The position numbers were made by a program, and so were the translations under genes. The notes under the pieces are model-generated. The model worked only from the letters and a program-made list of their open reading frames with translations, was not told where the DNA came from and made no database searches. DNA of 64,000 nucleotides from Polyangiaceae bacterium (GTDB lineage: Bacteria > Myxococcota_A > Polyangia > Polyangiales > Polyangiaceae): assembly GCA_025937895.1 (NCBI GenBank), contig JAICQL010000010.1, positions 1 through 64,000 on the forward strand, read 5' to 3'. Positions within the stretch are counted from its first letter, which is position 1; each line of letters opens with the position of its first letter. Shown piece after piece: positions 17,574 to 27,002 of this stretch.

Positions 17574-18674
17574 ATGACGAGCGCAAGAACGGAGTGGGAA
17601 CCCACGGCATCTCCGCGGGCCAAAAATGCTGGTGGCCGGGCACGGTCCGCCGCCGTTTCATCCAGCTCATCCAGCTCATCCAGAGCAGCAGCGGCACAGG
17701 AGCTGAGCTTCGCTCGCCTGGACGGCTTGCACCTGAAGCTGCGCAAGACAGGAGCTGGACGCTACGCGCTGGGCGTGGACTTCGAGCTCAGCGGCGATGG
17801 GGTAAAGCTCGGAGCCGCAAAGCCGCAGGCGGATGAAGCGCCCGAGCTCGAAGAGAGCTCGCCGGGGCTGATGCAGGCGTCTGCTGGCACGGACGAAGAG
17901 GCGCTCGGCCTGGCCGAGGAGGAGGCCCTGTTGGCCGCCGATGATGGCGAAGAAGGCCTGGCCATCGAAGATGAAGGGGACGAGGAGGGGGAGCTCTTGA
18001 CCTCCGCCGGTGAGACCTTTGCCGGCGACCTCGAGCAGAGCGAGAGCGCGCAGGAGCCGCGCTGGCCCAACAGGCTTCCGGTGCCGGACGGGGTCCTGGA
18101 GATCTCGCAGGCCCCCGCACTCTTTGAAGAGACAGCCGGCGACGAGGAAGAAGACGAGGCGGGCCTGCTGGGCGCCGAGGAGGCCGACCCAGCGCTGCAA
18201 GCGGTGGAGAAGATGCTCGCCGAGGCCAGAAAGAGCATCGGCCTGGGCGAGAGCCCGCCCGGCTCCAACCACAACAAGATCACCGTCTGGTACAACAAGA
18301 ACATCGCCAAGATCGGCAATGGGCCCTGGTGCAACATGGCCGTGACGTATTGGGCCGGGCACAGCACGAATCTGCCTGCCATCCTGGCAGGCAAGAACAT
18401 CGGGTACGCCTACACCGTGGCCCATGCCCAGAAGTTCAAGAAGAAGGGCCTCTGGCACACCGGGGTGGCGGGGATCAAGGCGGGCGACGTCGTGTTCTTC
18501 GACTGGAAGGGCTCGCACTCCATCGCGAACGTCGACCACGTGGGGGTCGTCGAGAAGGTGGAGGGCAAGAAGATCATCACCATCGAGGGCAACACCACCG
18601 GCAACAAGTGCCGCCGCGTGGTGCGCGATGCGAAGTTCATCGCCGGCTACGGCCGCCCTGCCTACGGACAGTAG
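17574..18674 (+). CDS. CHAP-domain (NlpC/P60-like) putative peptidoglycan amidase with acidic leader
   Basis: aggagg RBS and ATG at 17574; C-term GPWCNMAVTYWAGHS...AGDVVFFDWKGSHSIANVDHVGVVEKVEGKKIITIEGNTTGNKCRRVVR; N-term Glu/Asp/Leu-rich. Confidence 0.85.
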   Translation: MTSARTEWEPTASPRAKNAGGRARSAAVSSSSSSSSRAAAAQELSFARLDGLHLKLRKTGAGRYALGVDFELSGDGVKLGAAKPQADEAPELEESSPGLMQASAGTDEEALGLAEEEALLAADDGEEGLAIEDEGDEEGELLTSAGETFAGDLEQSESAQEPRWPNRLPVPDGVLEISQAPALFEETAGDEEEDEAGLLGAEEADPALQAVEKMLAEARKSIGLGESPPGSNHNKITVWYNKNIAKIGNGPWCNMAVTYWAGHSTNLPAILAGKNIGYAYTVAHAQKFKKKGLWHTGVAGIKAGDVVFFDWKGSHSIANVDHVGVVEKVEGKKIITIEGNTTGNKCRRVVRDAKFIAGYGRPAYGQ

Positions 18675-18718
18675 CGGACATCTGGCGCAGCGGCTGCAAA
18701 GGCTCTTTCCAGGCTGCT

Positions 18719-20749
18719 ATGGCGACGATGAATTCAATGAACGGCGGCGCGCTCTGGCCGCGGACCGCGCGCGAGCCCGGCGGGCAGCAGCTGCCTGCCG
18801 GCTTCGAGGAGGCGGAGCTCGAGCTGCGCCAGCAGCCGGCGGGGCACTGGAGCATGGCGCTCGAGCTCGGGCTTGCCCTCGACGAGCCCGCCAGTGACTC
18901 CCTCCAGGAGGGGCTCGCGGAGCCGGCGGCGGATACGCTCCTGCCGCTGGCAGCTGCCGCGCCACGCCCTCCGTGGAAGTTCGAGCGCAAAGCCTTCTAC
19001 CAGGGCTACGCCAGGGTGTTCTCGAAGCTCGATGCCCGGCAGACCGAGGGCTTGAACGAGCTGCTCGGCGCCGCCGAGGCGGACACCGAGCTGACTGACC
19101 TGCGCTGGCTGGCGTACATGCTGGCCACCGTGCAACACGAGTGCGCGGGCACCTGGCGGCCCATCGAGGAATACGGCAAGGGCGCGGGGCGGCCCTACGG
19201 CAAGCCGGTGGTGGTGGTCGACCCGCAGGGAAAGAAATATCGCAACGTCTACTACGGCCGCGGCTACGTGCAGCTCACGTGGAAGAGCAACTACGAGAAG
19301 CTGGGCAAGTTGCTCGGCAACCGCCTGCTCTACGAGCCGAAGCTGGCGCTGCAGCCAGTGATTGCTTACCGCATCATGTCCCTGGGCATGCGGCGCCGCC
19401 TGTTCACGGGCAAGAAGCTCGGCGACTACCTGCGGCAGGGCAAGACGGACTACGTCAACGCGCGCAGGATCATCAACGCGCTCGACCAGGCGCAGAAGCT
19501 GGCGAAAAACGCGGTGCAGCTGGAGAAGCTGCTGCGCAGCAGCCTGGTGTCTGAGGCCAGGCAGCCAGCTGGCGGCCTGCTCGCGAGCACGGCCGTGGCG
19601 GCGGGCAAGGCTTCGGCGCAGTACCAGGATGAGTCGAAGTGGCTCGCGATGTTCGACGGCAGCCCCCGCCTGAGCTGGGACGGGCTGGAGCTCAATCGCA
19701 AGGCAGAGCGCTCACAGACGGCCGATGGCTTCAACATTCCAGTGAAACACGAGCCGCAGCTGTTGCGCTGGAGCAAGGGCGACGCCAGCACCCTGAAGTG
19801 GCGCCCGCAGGGCATCACCGGTTCTCGTGAAGCAGGGAGCCCGGAGCGAGCGCGCTGGCTCGTGATCAGCTGGTACGGCAGGAAAGAGGCCGACAACGCC
19901 CAGCGTGGCGCGCGCATCTCGCTGCTGGACTATGTGCCCGATTCGCCTTCTCACCTGAGGTACCGGCACGTGCTCCTGGTCCAGAACGCTGCCAACCGCG
20001 AGAACCCCGAGCTGTTCCACCTGCCGGATGGCGCACCCGCGTACCAGCAGCACGCCGGCTTTGCGCCGGTCACGGTCCATGCCGGCGGCATCGCGTGGGT
20101 GGGCAACCTGCTGTATGTGGCCGACACCACGCTTGGCTTGCGAGTGTTTGATCTCACTCGCCTGCACCCGGCCGTGGAGGATTCGACCGGCAACCGTTGC
20201 GGCCGCGAGGGCGGCGCGATGTATGCCTTCAACTATCGCTACGTGTTGCCGCAGGTCGGCTACTACCGCATGAAGGGCACCGCGCCGCACTCCTTCGTGT
20301 CCGTCGGCTCCAGCGGGGACGAGCGCTGCTTGTGGACGGGCCAGTATCTACAAAAGGCCACGCAGGGCACGCCGATGCTGTTCGCGTGGCGCTTGCAACC
20401 CGATGGGCACATCGAGACCAGCGGCCCACTGGCAGAGCTCCAGCCCAACGACGGTGGCGGGCGCGCCTACAACATGCAGGGTGCGTATCATGCGGCGGGT
20501 GCCAGCTGGCTCTCCGTCACCGGCCGCTCCGCGTACAAGGGCTCCACGGCGCGCCTGATCACGCAGGCCGAGAAGGCCAAAGGCGTGCGCTGGCGCTGGC
20601 CACATGGCGCCGAAGACCTGTACCTGGAGGCAGACACCAACACGCTCTGGTGTCTCACCGAATATACGGCGGGCGAGAGCCCGGGCGAGCGCTTCGTGTT
20701 TGGGGCCAGCTTGCCCAGCTACGGCGCCAACCTGCACCCCGCGGCGTGA
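18719..20749 (+). CDS. GH19 chitinase/lysozyme-like protein with long C-terminal extension
   Basis: LRWLAYMLATVQHECAGTWRPIEEYGKG...NVYYGRGYVQLTWKSNYEKLGKLLGNRLLYEPKLALQPVIAYRIMSLGM; ATG at 18719 in the frame of ORF 18329-20749. Confidence 0.85.
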   Translation: MATMNSMNGGALWPRTAREPGGQQLPAGFEEAELELRQQPAGHWSMALELGLALDEPASDSLQEGLAEPAADTLLPLAAAAPRPPWKFERKAFYQGYARVFSKLDARQTEGLNELLGAAEADTELTDLRWLAYMLATVQHECAGTWRPIEEYGKGAGRPYGKPVVVVDPQGKKYRNVYYGRGYVQLTWKSNYEKLGKLLGNRLLYEPKLALQPVIAYRIMSLGMRRRLFTGKKLGDYLRQGKTDYVNARRIINALDQAQKLAKNAVQLEKLLRSSLVSEARQPAGGLLASTAVAAGKASAQYQDESKWLAMFDGSPRLSWDGLELNRKAERSQTADGFNIPVKHEPQLLRWSKGDASTLKWRPQGITGSREAGSPERARWLVISWYGRKEADNAQRGARISLLDYVPDSPSHLRYRHVLLVQNAANRENPELFHLPDGAPAYQQHAGFAPVTVHAGGIAWVGNLLYVADTTLGLRVFDLTRLHPAVEDSTGNRCGREGGAMYAFNYRYVLPQVGYYRMKGTAPHSFVSVGSSGDERCLWTGQYLQKATQGTPMLFAWRLQPDGHIETSGPLAELQPNDGGGRAYNMQGAYHAAGASWLSVTGRSAYKGSTARLITQAEKAKGVRWRWPHGAEDLYLEADTNTLWCLTEYTAGESPGERFVFGASLPSYGANLHPAA

Positions 20750-20770
20750 GCGGCTGCGCGGACCGCGGCC

Positions 20771-21139
20771 TCAGGGCTTGTCGGGAACGCGCCCGAGGGT
20801 GAGGACGAAGACACTATCGGCCAGCGCCACCACCTCGTGCCGGACCCGTGCTTGCAGCATGAGCAGGTGCCCCGCCGGCAGCTCCAGCGCGCGTTCCGGC
20901 AGCTCCAGCCGCAGCTTGCCGGAGAGGACCTGGACGGTGGCGGTCTCCAGCGCCACGTGCTCCGCCATGCGGCTGCCCGCGCTCATGACGATCAGCACCA
21001 CCCGCAGATCCGGCAGGCGCACGAGGGTGCGCGCCGTGTGCCCATTCTGAGCCAGCTCGGGCTCCGTGCGCATTTGTTGCTCGAGCGCGAGCAGATCAAA
21101 CTCCACGCCTTGCTCCGACGCCTCGGGCGGATGCCGCAT
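20771..21139 (-). CDS. Cupin domain protein
   Basis: RVVLIVMSAGSRMAEHVALETATVQVLSGKLRLELPERALELPAGHLLMLQARVRHEVVALADSVFVLTL. Confidence 0.83.
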   Translation of the reverse strand: MRHPPEASEQGVEFDLLALEQQMRTEPELAQNGHTARTLVRLPDLRVVLIVMSAGSRMAEHVALETATVQVLSGKLRLELPERALELPAGHLLMLQARVRHEVVALADSVFVLTLGRVPDKP

Positions 21140-21302
21140 GATGACTCCTGTTCCTCTGGGCTCGAGCGCCCAGCTCCAGTTTGTAGCTGGAATGCGCCTG
21201 CGGCGCCATGCGCCGGGCCGTCGCGCCCGGGCCATGGTTCATCTTTGCCTCACTCACCGCTGCAGCTGTGCACCCGCGCGAGTGGTGCACTAGAGCAAGG
21301 AG

Positions 21303-21875
21303 GTGGGCCGCAGGAAGGCTTGGACAGGCGCTCGGCTGTACACGATCGGTCACTCCACGCGCACGCTCGAGGAGCTGGCCAGCCTGTTGCGCGGCTTCGA
21401 GGTGGGCATCCTGGTCGATGTGCGCAGCTTTCCTCGCTCGCGCAGCAATCCGCAGTTCAACACGGATGTTCTGCCCGACGCTCTGCGGCCCTGGGAGCTG
21501 CGCTACGCGCACCTGCCCAAGCTCGGCGGCCGGCGGCGCGCGCGCCCGGATTCGAGCAACACCGGCTGGCGCAACACCAGCTTTCGTGGCTACGCCGACC
21601 ACATGCTGACGGCCGAGTTCGAGGCGGGGCTCTCCGAGCTGCAGCAGCTGCTCGAGCAGGGGACACCGGCCTTGATGTGCGCCGAGGCGGTGCCCTGGCG
21701 CTGCCACCGCTCGCTGATCGCCGATGCGCTCACCGCCCGCGGCGCGCAGGTGATTCACCTGACCGGAAACGCGCGGGCTGCGCCGCACCGCATGACGCCA
21801 TTTGCGCTGGTGGAAGGCGGGCGGGTCACGTATCCGGGCACGCCGCAGCTGCCGCTGGAGCTCGAGCGGTCGTGA
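21303..21875 (+). CDS. DUF488 domain protein
   Basis: YTIGHSTRTLEELASLLRGFEVGILVDVRSFPRSRSNPQFN...ALMCAEAVPWRCHRSLIADALTARGAQVIHL. Confidence 0.9.
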   Translation: MGRRKAWTGARLYTIGHSTRTLEELASLLRGFEVGILVDVRSFPRSRSNPQFNTDVLPDALRPWELRYAHLPKLGGRRRARPDSSNTGWRNTSFRGYADHMLTAEFEAGLSELQQLLEQGTPALMCAEAVPWRCHRSLIADALTARGAQVIHLTGNARAAPHRMTPFALVEGGRVTYPGTPQLPLELERS

Positions 21876-21890
21876 GCGCTCCGCCCTAGA

Positions 21891-23606
21891 CTAGGCAGGC
21901 AGGATGTAGCGGCGATCGATCGCGTCGCGGATGCGGCTGACGCTCTCGGCCATGGTCAGGCCGCGGGTTTGTTCCACGTCAGCAACTTCGCGCGCCAGGT
22001 CGTCGTCCTTGATCGCCTCGCGCAGCCACCTGGAGTAGTCCCCCGCGTGCAGGTGAAAGCGCCAGGTGTCCTCGTCCACGCCAGCGGCGAGGTCGCAGAA
22101 GGAGGCCAGGTTGACCGCCCGCAGCCGCAGCTGCCCGCGCGGCCCGCGAAAGATGAAGCTCTTGTGGCCCAGGTTGCCCTCCGCGTATTTGCGCAGGTGG
22201 CGCAGCCGCTCACCCCGCGCCGGCACGCTCTTGGCCTCGATCAGCTCTCCTGCCGCTGACCGCTGCCAGATCACCACGTCGTCTCGGCCTCGCTGCCGCG
22301 GCCGGCTGGGCAGGGGCGGAGCGGCGAGATCGAGCGCCGTGGCAAACTCCTGGAGCGTGAGCTCCGGCAAGGGGCCCGCCACCACCAGCGTGTCTGCCAG
22401 CTCCAGCACGGAGCGCGCCACCTCCCGGGGCCGGTGAGTGATGAAGATGGCCTCGCCCAGCACTTTCGGCAAGGTGAGCCCGGCCAGACCCCAGCCCGCG
22501 GGAAACAGATGGTGCACCTCGTCGATGACGATCCAGTGAGGGCGGCCCGTGCGGGCGCGCATCGCCAGCAGCCGCGGCACCAGCTGCCCGAAGTAGTCAG
22601 GCCGCTCTCTGAGCGAGATGCCCAGCAGATTCACCACCACGTTCATCGCCGGATCTGCCAGCACGTCGAGCACCTCTTCCAGGAGCGGCGCCCGCGAGCG
22701 CGTGCCCAGGGTCACCAGCTGATCGAGCGTGCCGTAGTCCCCCTCGGGGTCGATGATGCAGAGCTGGAAGTTTCTCTCGATGAAGCGCTCGATCAAGCCT
22801 GTGGCAAAGGTCGACTTGCCAGCGCCGGAGCGCCCGGAAATGAGGATGTTCTGACCATAAGCGCGGAACGTGACCGGGCTGCCGTCCTCCAGCAGGGCCA
22901 GAGTCAGCGCCTCGCCGGTGCCGCCCGGGCTGCGGCTGGCGAGGTCATCCGCGATGAGCTCGTCGATGAGCTCCACGGCGCCCGCCTCGGCGGCGCTCCG
23001 CGTCGTGAAGTCGACGGCGGCCCTGAGCGAGCCCACGGCGCTGGCCACCGCCACCGAACACTCACAAGCTTGCAGGAACGAGTGATCGTTGTCGCCACTG
23101 CCCATGCCCACGACCTCGTGAAAGGAGAGCCCGAGCCTGCCGAGCGCCCACCCGAGCCCGGTGGCCTTGTTGACCCCCGAGGGCAGCACCATCACCGCCT
23201 GGCGATTGAACACAATCTGCAGCTCCAGATTCAGCTCGGAGATACCGCGCAGCACCTGCTCTTCGCGTGGGCGCCAGGTGGCGAGGATGCGCCGCCCCAC
23301 GGTCAGGGGCGTGACTCCCTGCCGCTTCAGATGCTCCGTCAGGGCTGGGGGAACCGGCTGGCACAGCTCGACGAGCTCGCGCGTGGCGGGCCAGTACACC
23401 ACGGCGCCGTTCTCCAGCACCACCGCGCTGAACAGCTCCAGCTCGGGACAGGAGCGCTTCAGATCCTCCAGCGTGCGACCTGTCGCCAGGATGCAACGGC
23501 GCCCCGTGGAGCGCAGCCGCTGCAGGGCTGTGATGACCGCCCCGCTCAGCCGCTCGTTGCTCGCCAGCGTGCCATCGTAGTCACAGGCAAGTGCCAGATA
23601 TCGCAT
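21891..23606 (-). CDS. HAD-superfamily phosphatase fused to DUF87/HerA-like ATPase
   Basis: ACDYDGTLASN and GMGSGDNDHSFLQACECSVAVASAV (Cof-type HAD); then ILISGRSGAGKSTFATGL (Walker A) and PHWIVIDEVHHLFP (Walker B). Confidence 0.88.
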   Translation of the reverse strand: MRYLALACDYDGTLASNERLSGAVITALQRLRSTGRRCILATGRTLEDLKRSCPELELFSAVVLENGAVVYWPATRELVELCQPVPPALTEHLKRQGVTPLTVGRRILATWRPREEQVLRGISELNLELQIVFNRQAVMVLPSGVNKATGLGWALGRLGLSFHEVVGMGSGDNDHSFLQACECSVAVASAVGSLRAAVDFTTRSAAEAGAVELIDELIADDLASRSPGGTGEALTLALLEDGSPVTFRAYGQNILISGRSGAGKSTFATGLIERFIERNFQLCIIDPEGDYGTLDQLVTLGTRSRAPLLEEVLDVLADPAMNVVVNLLGISLRERPDYFGQLVPRLLAMRARTGRPHWIVIDEVHHLFPAGWGLAGLTLPKVLGEAIFITHRPREVARSVLELADTLVVAGPLPELTLQEFATALDLAAPPLPSRPRQRGRDDVVIWQRSAAGELIEAKSVPARGERLRHLRKYAEGNLGHKSFIFRGPRGQLRLRAVNLASFCDLAAGVDEDTWRFHLHAGDYSRWLREAIKDDDLAREVADVEQTRGLTMAESVSRIRDAIDRRYILPA

Positions 23607-23791
23607 GCTACTGCTCCTAACGCTGTCAGGTCCGCGCTCCAGGCGGCTCTGCTTGGCGCATCGTGCCGCCCCACCGGCAGCGCAAGCCCCGGAATGCGCC
23701 CCGCATACCGCTGAGGAGGTACGGATGTTGCTAGCTCACTCCAGCATACCTCGCGGCGCGAGCCCTGGCGCAGCACGATGGGAGTTTCCAG

Positions 23792-24139
23792 ATGTCGGAT
23801 GACGATAAGCTCTACCCGCAGGCTACGCGGGAAACCTCGGAGCTCCGGGAGCGCCTCGCGCCCGGGCCCGCCGAGTCATTTCGCAACTTCAGCAAGAGCG
23901 TCTTTGCGGACGGGGCACTGCCGGCGAAGACGAAGCAGCTCATCGCCGTGGCAGTGGCGCACGTGACGCAATGTCCCTATTGCATCAGGGGCCACACGAA
24001 GGCGGCGCTGCGGCACGGTGCCACCGCGGAGGAGCTGATGGAGGCGATCTGGGTTGCGGCGGAGATGCGCGCCGGTGGTGCCTATGCGCACTCCACGGTG
24101 GCTCTGGACGAGATCGCGCGGCACGGCACGGGTCGCTGA
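23792..24139 (+). CDS. Carboxymuconolactone decarboxylase/AhpD-like protein
   Basis: KQLIAVAVAHVTQCPYCIRGHTKAALRHGATAEELMEAIWVAAEMRAGGAYAHST; CxxC-H motif. Confidence 0.92.
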   Translation: MSDDDKLYPQATRETSELRERLAPGPAESFRNFSKSVFADGALPAKTKQLIAVAVAHVTQCPYCIRGHTKAALRHGATAEELMEAIWVAAEMRAGGAYAHSTVALDEIARHGTGR

Positions 24140-24216
24140 GCGCGCCGAGGCTTCAAAGGGCCCCGAAGTCATGGAGAGTGCCGTGTGGCAGAGGCTCGGC
24201 CCCCCTGAACCCGAGC

Positions 24217-25611
24217 TCAAGGCTTTGCGCTGGCGTCGTCTCGTGGTGGGCGCGAGCCGCTGCTGCGATCCTCATTGTCACGCACGAGGCGCGCCAGCGA
24301 GCGCACGAAGGCAGCTACCCACGGGTTGCGATCGAGCTCGAGGGTGAGCGCCTTGCCGGTGATGAGCTTGAGGGTGACCTCGTCGACCGCCTTCACCGTG
24401 GCGCTGCGGGTGCCACCGGTGAACACCGCCATCTCGCCGAACACCGCGCCCGCCGACAGGCGACGGATCAGCGTCTCCTTGCCGTCGATGAGCTTGTACA
24501 CGTCGCACGAGCCGGACTCGATCAGGTAAGCGGTGTCGCCGCCTTCGCCCTCGGTCACGATGGCCTGCCCGGGCGCGTACACGCGCGTCTCGAACCAGCC
24601 GCCGCCGTCTAGGAACTGCTCCAGCTCGGCGCGCAGCGCAGTCACCGTGGGGTAGCGATCCTCGCGGCGCGGGGCCAGCGCCTTGCCGGCGATGCGGCAC
24701 AGCTCGGGCGGCAGCTGCGGCCAGATCGGGCTGTGCGTGGGGCTCGTCCAGGGGCGGCTGTTGCTCTTGCCCACGAGCAAGCGCTGGTTATTTGGCGGCT
24801 CGCCCACCAGGATCTCGCACAGGATGCCGCCCAGGCCGAACACGTCGGTGCGCTCGTCGATCTCGTCGAGCAGCCCGAACATCTGCTCCGGCGCCATGTA
24901 AGCGGGCGTGCCGCGCGCCTGACCCGACTCCAAGGTGTGGCCCTCCGAGCGCACGAGCGAGTCATGATCGTTGGCGGGCTCGCTGCTGGCGCTCTCCCCC
25001 GAGGGCGGCGGCGCCGTGCTGCGCGAGCCGGAGAGCCCGGCAGCGGGTGGAGCCGAGCTGCGCGCGCGGTCGGTCATGAGCAGCGCCATGCCCCAGTCCA
25101 TCAGGTAGATCTGGCCGTGATCGCCCACCATCACGTTCTCGGGCTTGATGTCGCAGTGGATGACCCCGCGCCGGTGGGCGAAGGAGAGCGCGTCACACAG
25201 GCGCAGCACGATCTGCACCAGGTAGCGCAGGCGATCGAGCGGCTGCGCCGGCTGGCGCTCCCTGCGCAAGAGCTCCGCCAGGGTCTTGCCCGCGATCCAC
25301 TTCATCACCAGGAAAGGGCTGCGCTCGCCATCGCCGAAGTCATAGATGGGGACGATGTTCGGGTGATCGAGCTGCCCGGTGACCCGAGCCTCCTGCGCGA
25401 ACTCGGCCAGCACCCGCTCGTCGCGCTCCAGGTCCGGGCGCAGCACCTTGATCGCCACCTTGCGCCCGATCACCGGATCGCGCGCGCCCAGGATGACCCC
25501 GACGCCGCCGCGATTGATCTCGCTCAGCCAGCGATAGCGCTCCGCGGACTCACCCAGCTGCGCTGCCCCCACCGCGTTGTCTTCTTCGTCCGGCACTGCT
25601 TCTTCCGCCAC
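24217..25611 (-). CDS. Ser/Thr protein kinase with C-terminal cyclic-nucleotide-binding domain
   Basis: INRGGVGVILGARDPVIGRKVAIKVL, VIHCDIKPENVMVGDHGQIYLMDWG; C-term GQAIVTEGEGGDTAYLIESGSCDVYKLIDGKETLIRRLSAGAVFGEMAVFTGGTRSATVKAV. Confidence 0.92.
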   Translation of the reverse strand: MAEEAVPDEEDNAVGAAQLGESAERYRWLSEINRGGVGVILGARDPVIGRKVAIKVLRPDLERDERVLAEFAQEARVTGQLDHPNIVPIYDFGDGERSPFLVMKWIAGKTLAELLRRERQPAQPLDRLRYLVQIVLRLCDALSFAHRRGVIHCDIKPENVMVGDHGQIYLMDWGMALLMTDRARSSAPPAAGLSGSRSTAPPPSGESASSEPANDHDSLVRSEGHTLESGQARGTPAYMAPEQMFGLLDEIDERTDVFGLGGILCEILVGEPPNNQRLLVGKSNSRPWTSPTHSPIWPQLPPELCRIAGKALAPRREDRYPTVTALRAELEQFLDGGGWFETRVYAPGQAIVTEGEGGDTAYLIESGSCDVYKLIDGKETLIRRLSAGAVFGEMAVFTGGTRSATVKAVDEVTLKLITGKALTLELDRNPWVAAFVRSLARLVRDNEDRSSGSRPPRDDASAKP

Positions 25612-25613
25612 TG

Positions 25614-26084
25614 CTACGCCTGAGCTCTAGTCCGACTTGTCGAGTGTTTCGCGATCTTCACTGCTTTGCTCGGGGCGCTGGCTCGAAGCGAGTGCGCGCA
25701 TGGCAGCGCAGCAGCGATGATGCGCGCATGGTAGCCGCTGGCGCTCTCGCGATCGCAGCAAAAAGGCGGCAAGTGACCGGTCCCGTGGCCTGCCTTCGCG
25801 CGCGGCGCGCCAGACGAGCCTTGCGGCGCGATCGGCCGAATGCTGAGCGCGGGGCGCCAGAGCTGCGCCTGCAGCACCGCCAGCATGGCCGGAGCGCGAT
25901 CAGAAAACAGCGAGCGCAAAGGCCGCCGTAGCCGGTGCGGCGCGCCCGGTGCCGACAGCTCCCCCGCGCTCACACGGAACGCCGTGACCGCGCTGGCCTC
26001 GAGCCGCGACACGTGCACGAAGAGCTCACCCACGTCTGCATCCGCGAGCTGCGAGCCGGGAGCCGCTGCCGGAGGCGCACGCAT
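25614..26084 (-). pseudogene. Possible decayed ferritin-like domain gene
   Basis: HVSRLEASAVTAFRVSAGELSAPGAPHRLRRPLRS resembles the EHASVxAF..LA.EL...GAP..L signature of ferritin-like proteins, but downstream metal-ligand positions are not recognisable. Confidence 0.3.
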
Positions 26085-26223
26085 GCGCCCGGGAGGACCG
26101 AGCTCACGAGAGCAGCTGCGGGGAGGGCAGGTAGCTGCGCGGAGGGCAACGGCAGGCCCAGAGGCAGCCGGGGGACGGGTATCCGCCGACCCTCGAGCGT
26201 GCTACGCGAGGCGGACCGGAGCG

Positions 26224-26877
26224 ATGCTGGCGAGACGGATCGAGCAGTTGCGGCAGCGGCGCTGGGCTCCGGCGTGTTTGGCCAACCTGCGGCTCTTGCT
26301 CGGCTTCGCCTTTATCCCCGCGGGGCTGAAGAAGGTGTTGCGCCAGCCGTTCACGGCGCCGGACAGCACGGGCCCGTTTCACGAGTTCCTGCACGCCTTT
26401 CACGCCACGGGCTTCTTCTACCAGTTCGTGGGGCTGCTGCAGTTAGTGGTCGCCCTTTTGCTGCTGTCCCAGCGCTGGGCGTGGCTGGGCGCTGCGCTGG
26501 CCTTGCCGCTGCTCACGGCCATCCTCGTGTTCTGCTGGAGCACGGCCGTGTATCCCACGGCCACGGTGGTGAGCCTGATGTTCCTGGGGCTGCTCGCCTC
26601 GTTGCTCTGGGACTTACCGCGCTGGCAGCGTGTGCTGATGCCAGAAGACAGCGCTGCGGGCAGCGTGCATCCTGCACACGATCCTCGGCCCTGGCAGGCT
26701 TCGGCCGTCGCCATCGCGCTGCTCTATCTCGCGGCTTGTGTACTCGCGGGCGGAGTGTACCGCCCGCGAGGGGCCGATTGGGGGCAACCTGCCTTTTATC
26801 TGCTGGTGGTGATCGGGCTCACGCCGCTCGTCGCCTGGGGGTTCGAGTGGCATGCGTCCCGGCGCGCGGGCGAGTGA
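26224..26877 (+). CDS. DoxX-like integral membrane protein
   Basis: LLLGFAFIPAGLKKVLRQPF...GFFYQFVGLLQLVVALLLLSQRWAWLGAALALPLLTAILVF. Confidence 0.8.
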   Translation: MLARRIEQLRQRRWAPACLANLRLLLGFAFIPAGLKKVLRQPFTAPDSTGPFHEFLHAFHATGFFYQFVGLLQLVVALLLLSQRWAWLGAALALPLLTAILVFCWSTAVYPTATVVSLMFLGLLASLLWDLPRWQRVLMPEDSAAGSVHPAHDPRPWQASAVAIALLYLAACVLAGGVYRPRGADWGQPAFYLLVVIGLTPLVAWGFEWHASRRAGE

Positions 26878-27002
26878 GTGCCCGCGCGCGCCTGTAGTTG
26901 AGTCGGCAGGGTGGCTGGCAAGGCCGCACCGCTGAGCGATGAGCCCTCGGCCACGCGGAACGTGCCGGCGATTCGCTCGACATAGCTCGGGGATGAGCCT
27001 GG

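Noticed and set aside
17658-17683. tcatccagc x ~3 microsatellite
   Set aside because: Encodes a Ser run in the CHAP leader; plausible slippage site but too short to claim phase variation.
22434-23714. 426-aa plus-strand ORF
   Set aside because: Shadow of the HAD-ATPase fusion.
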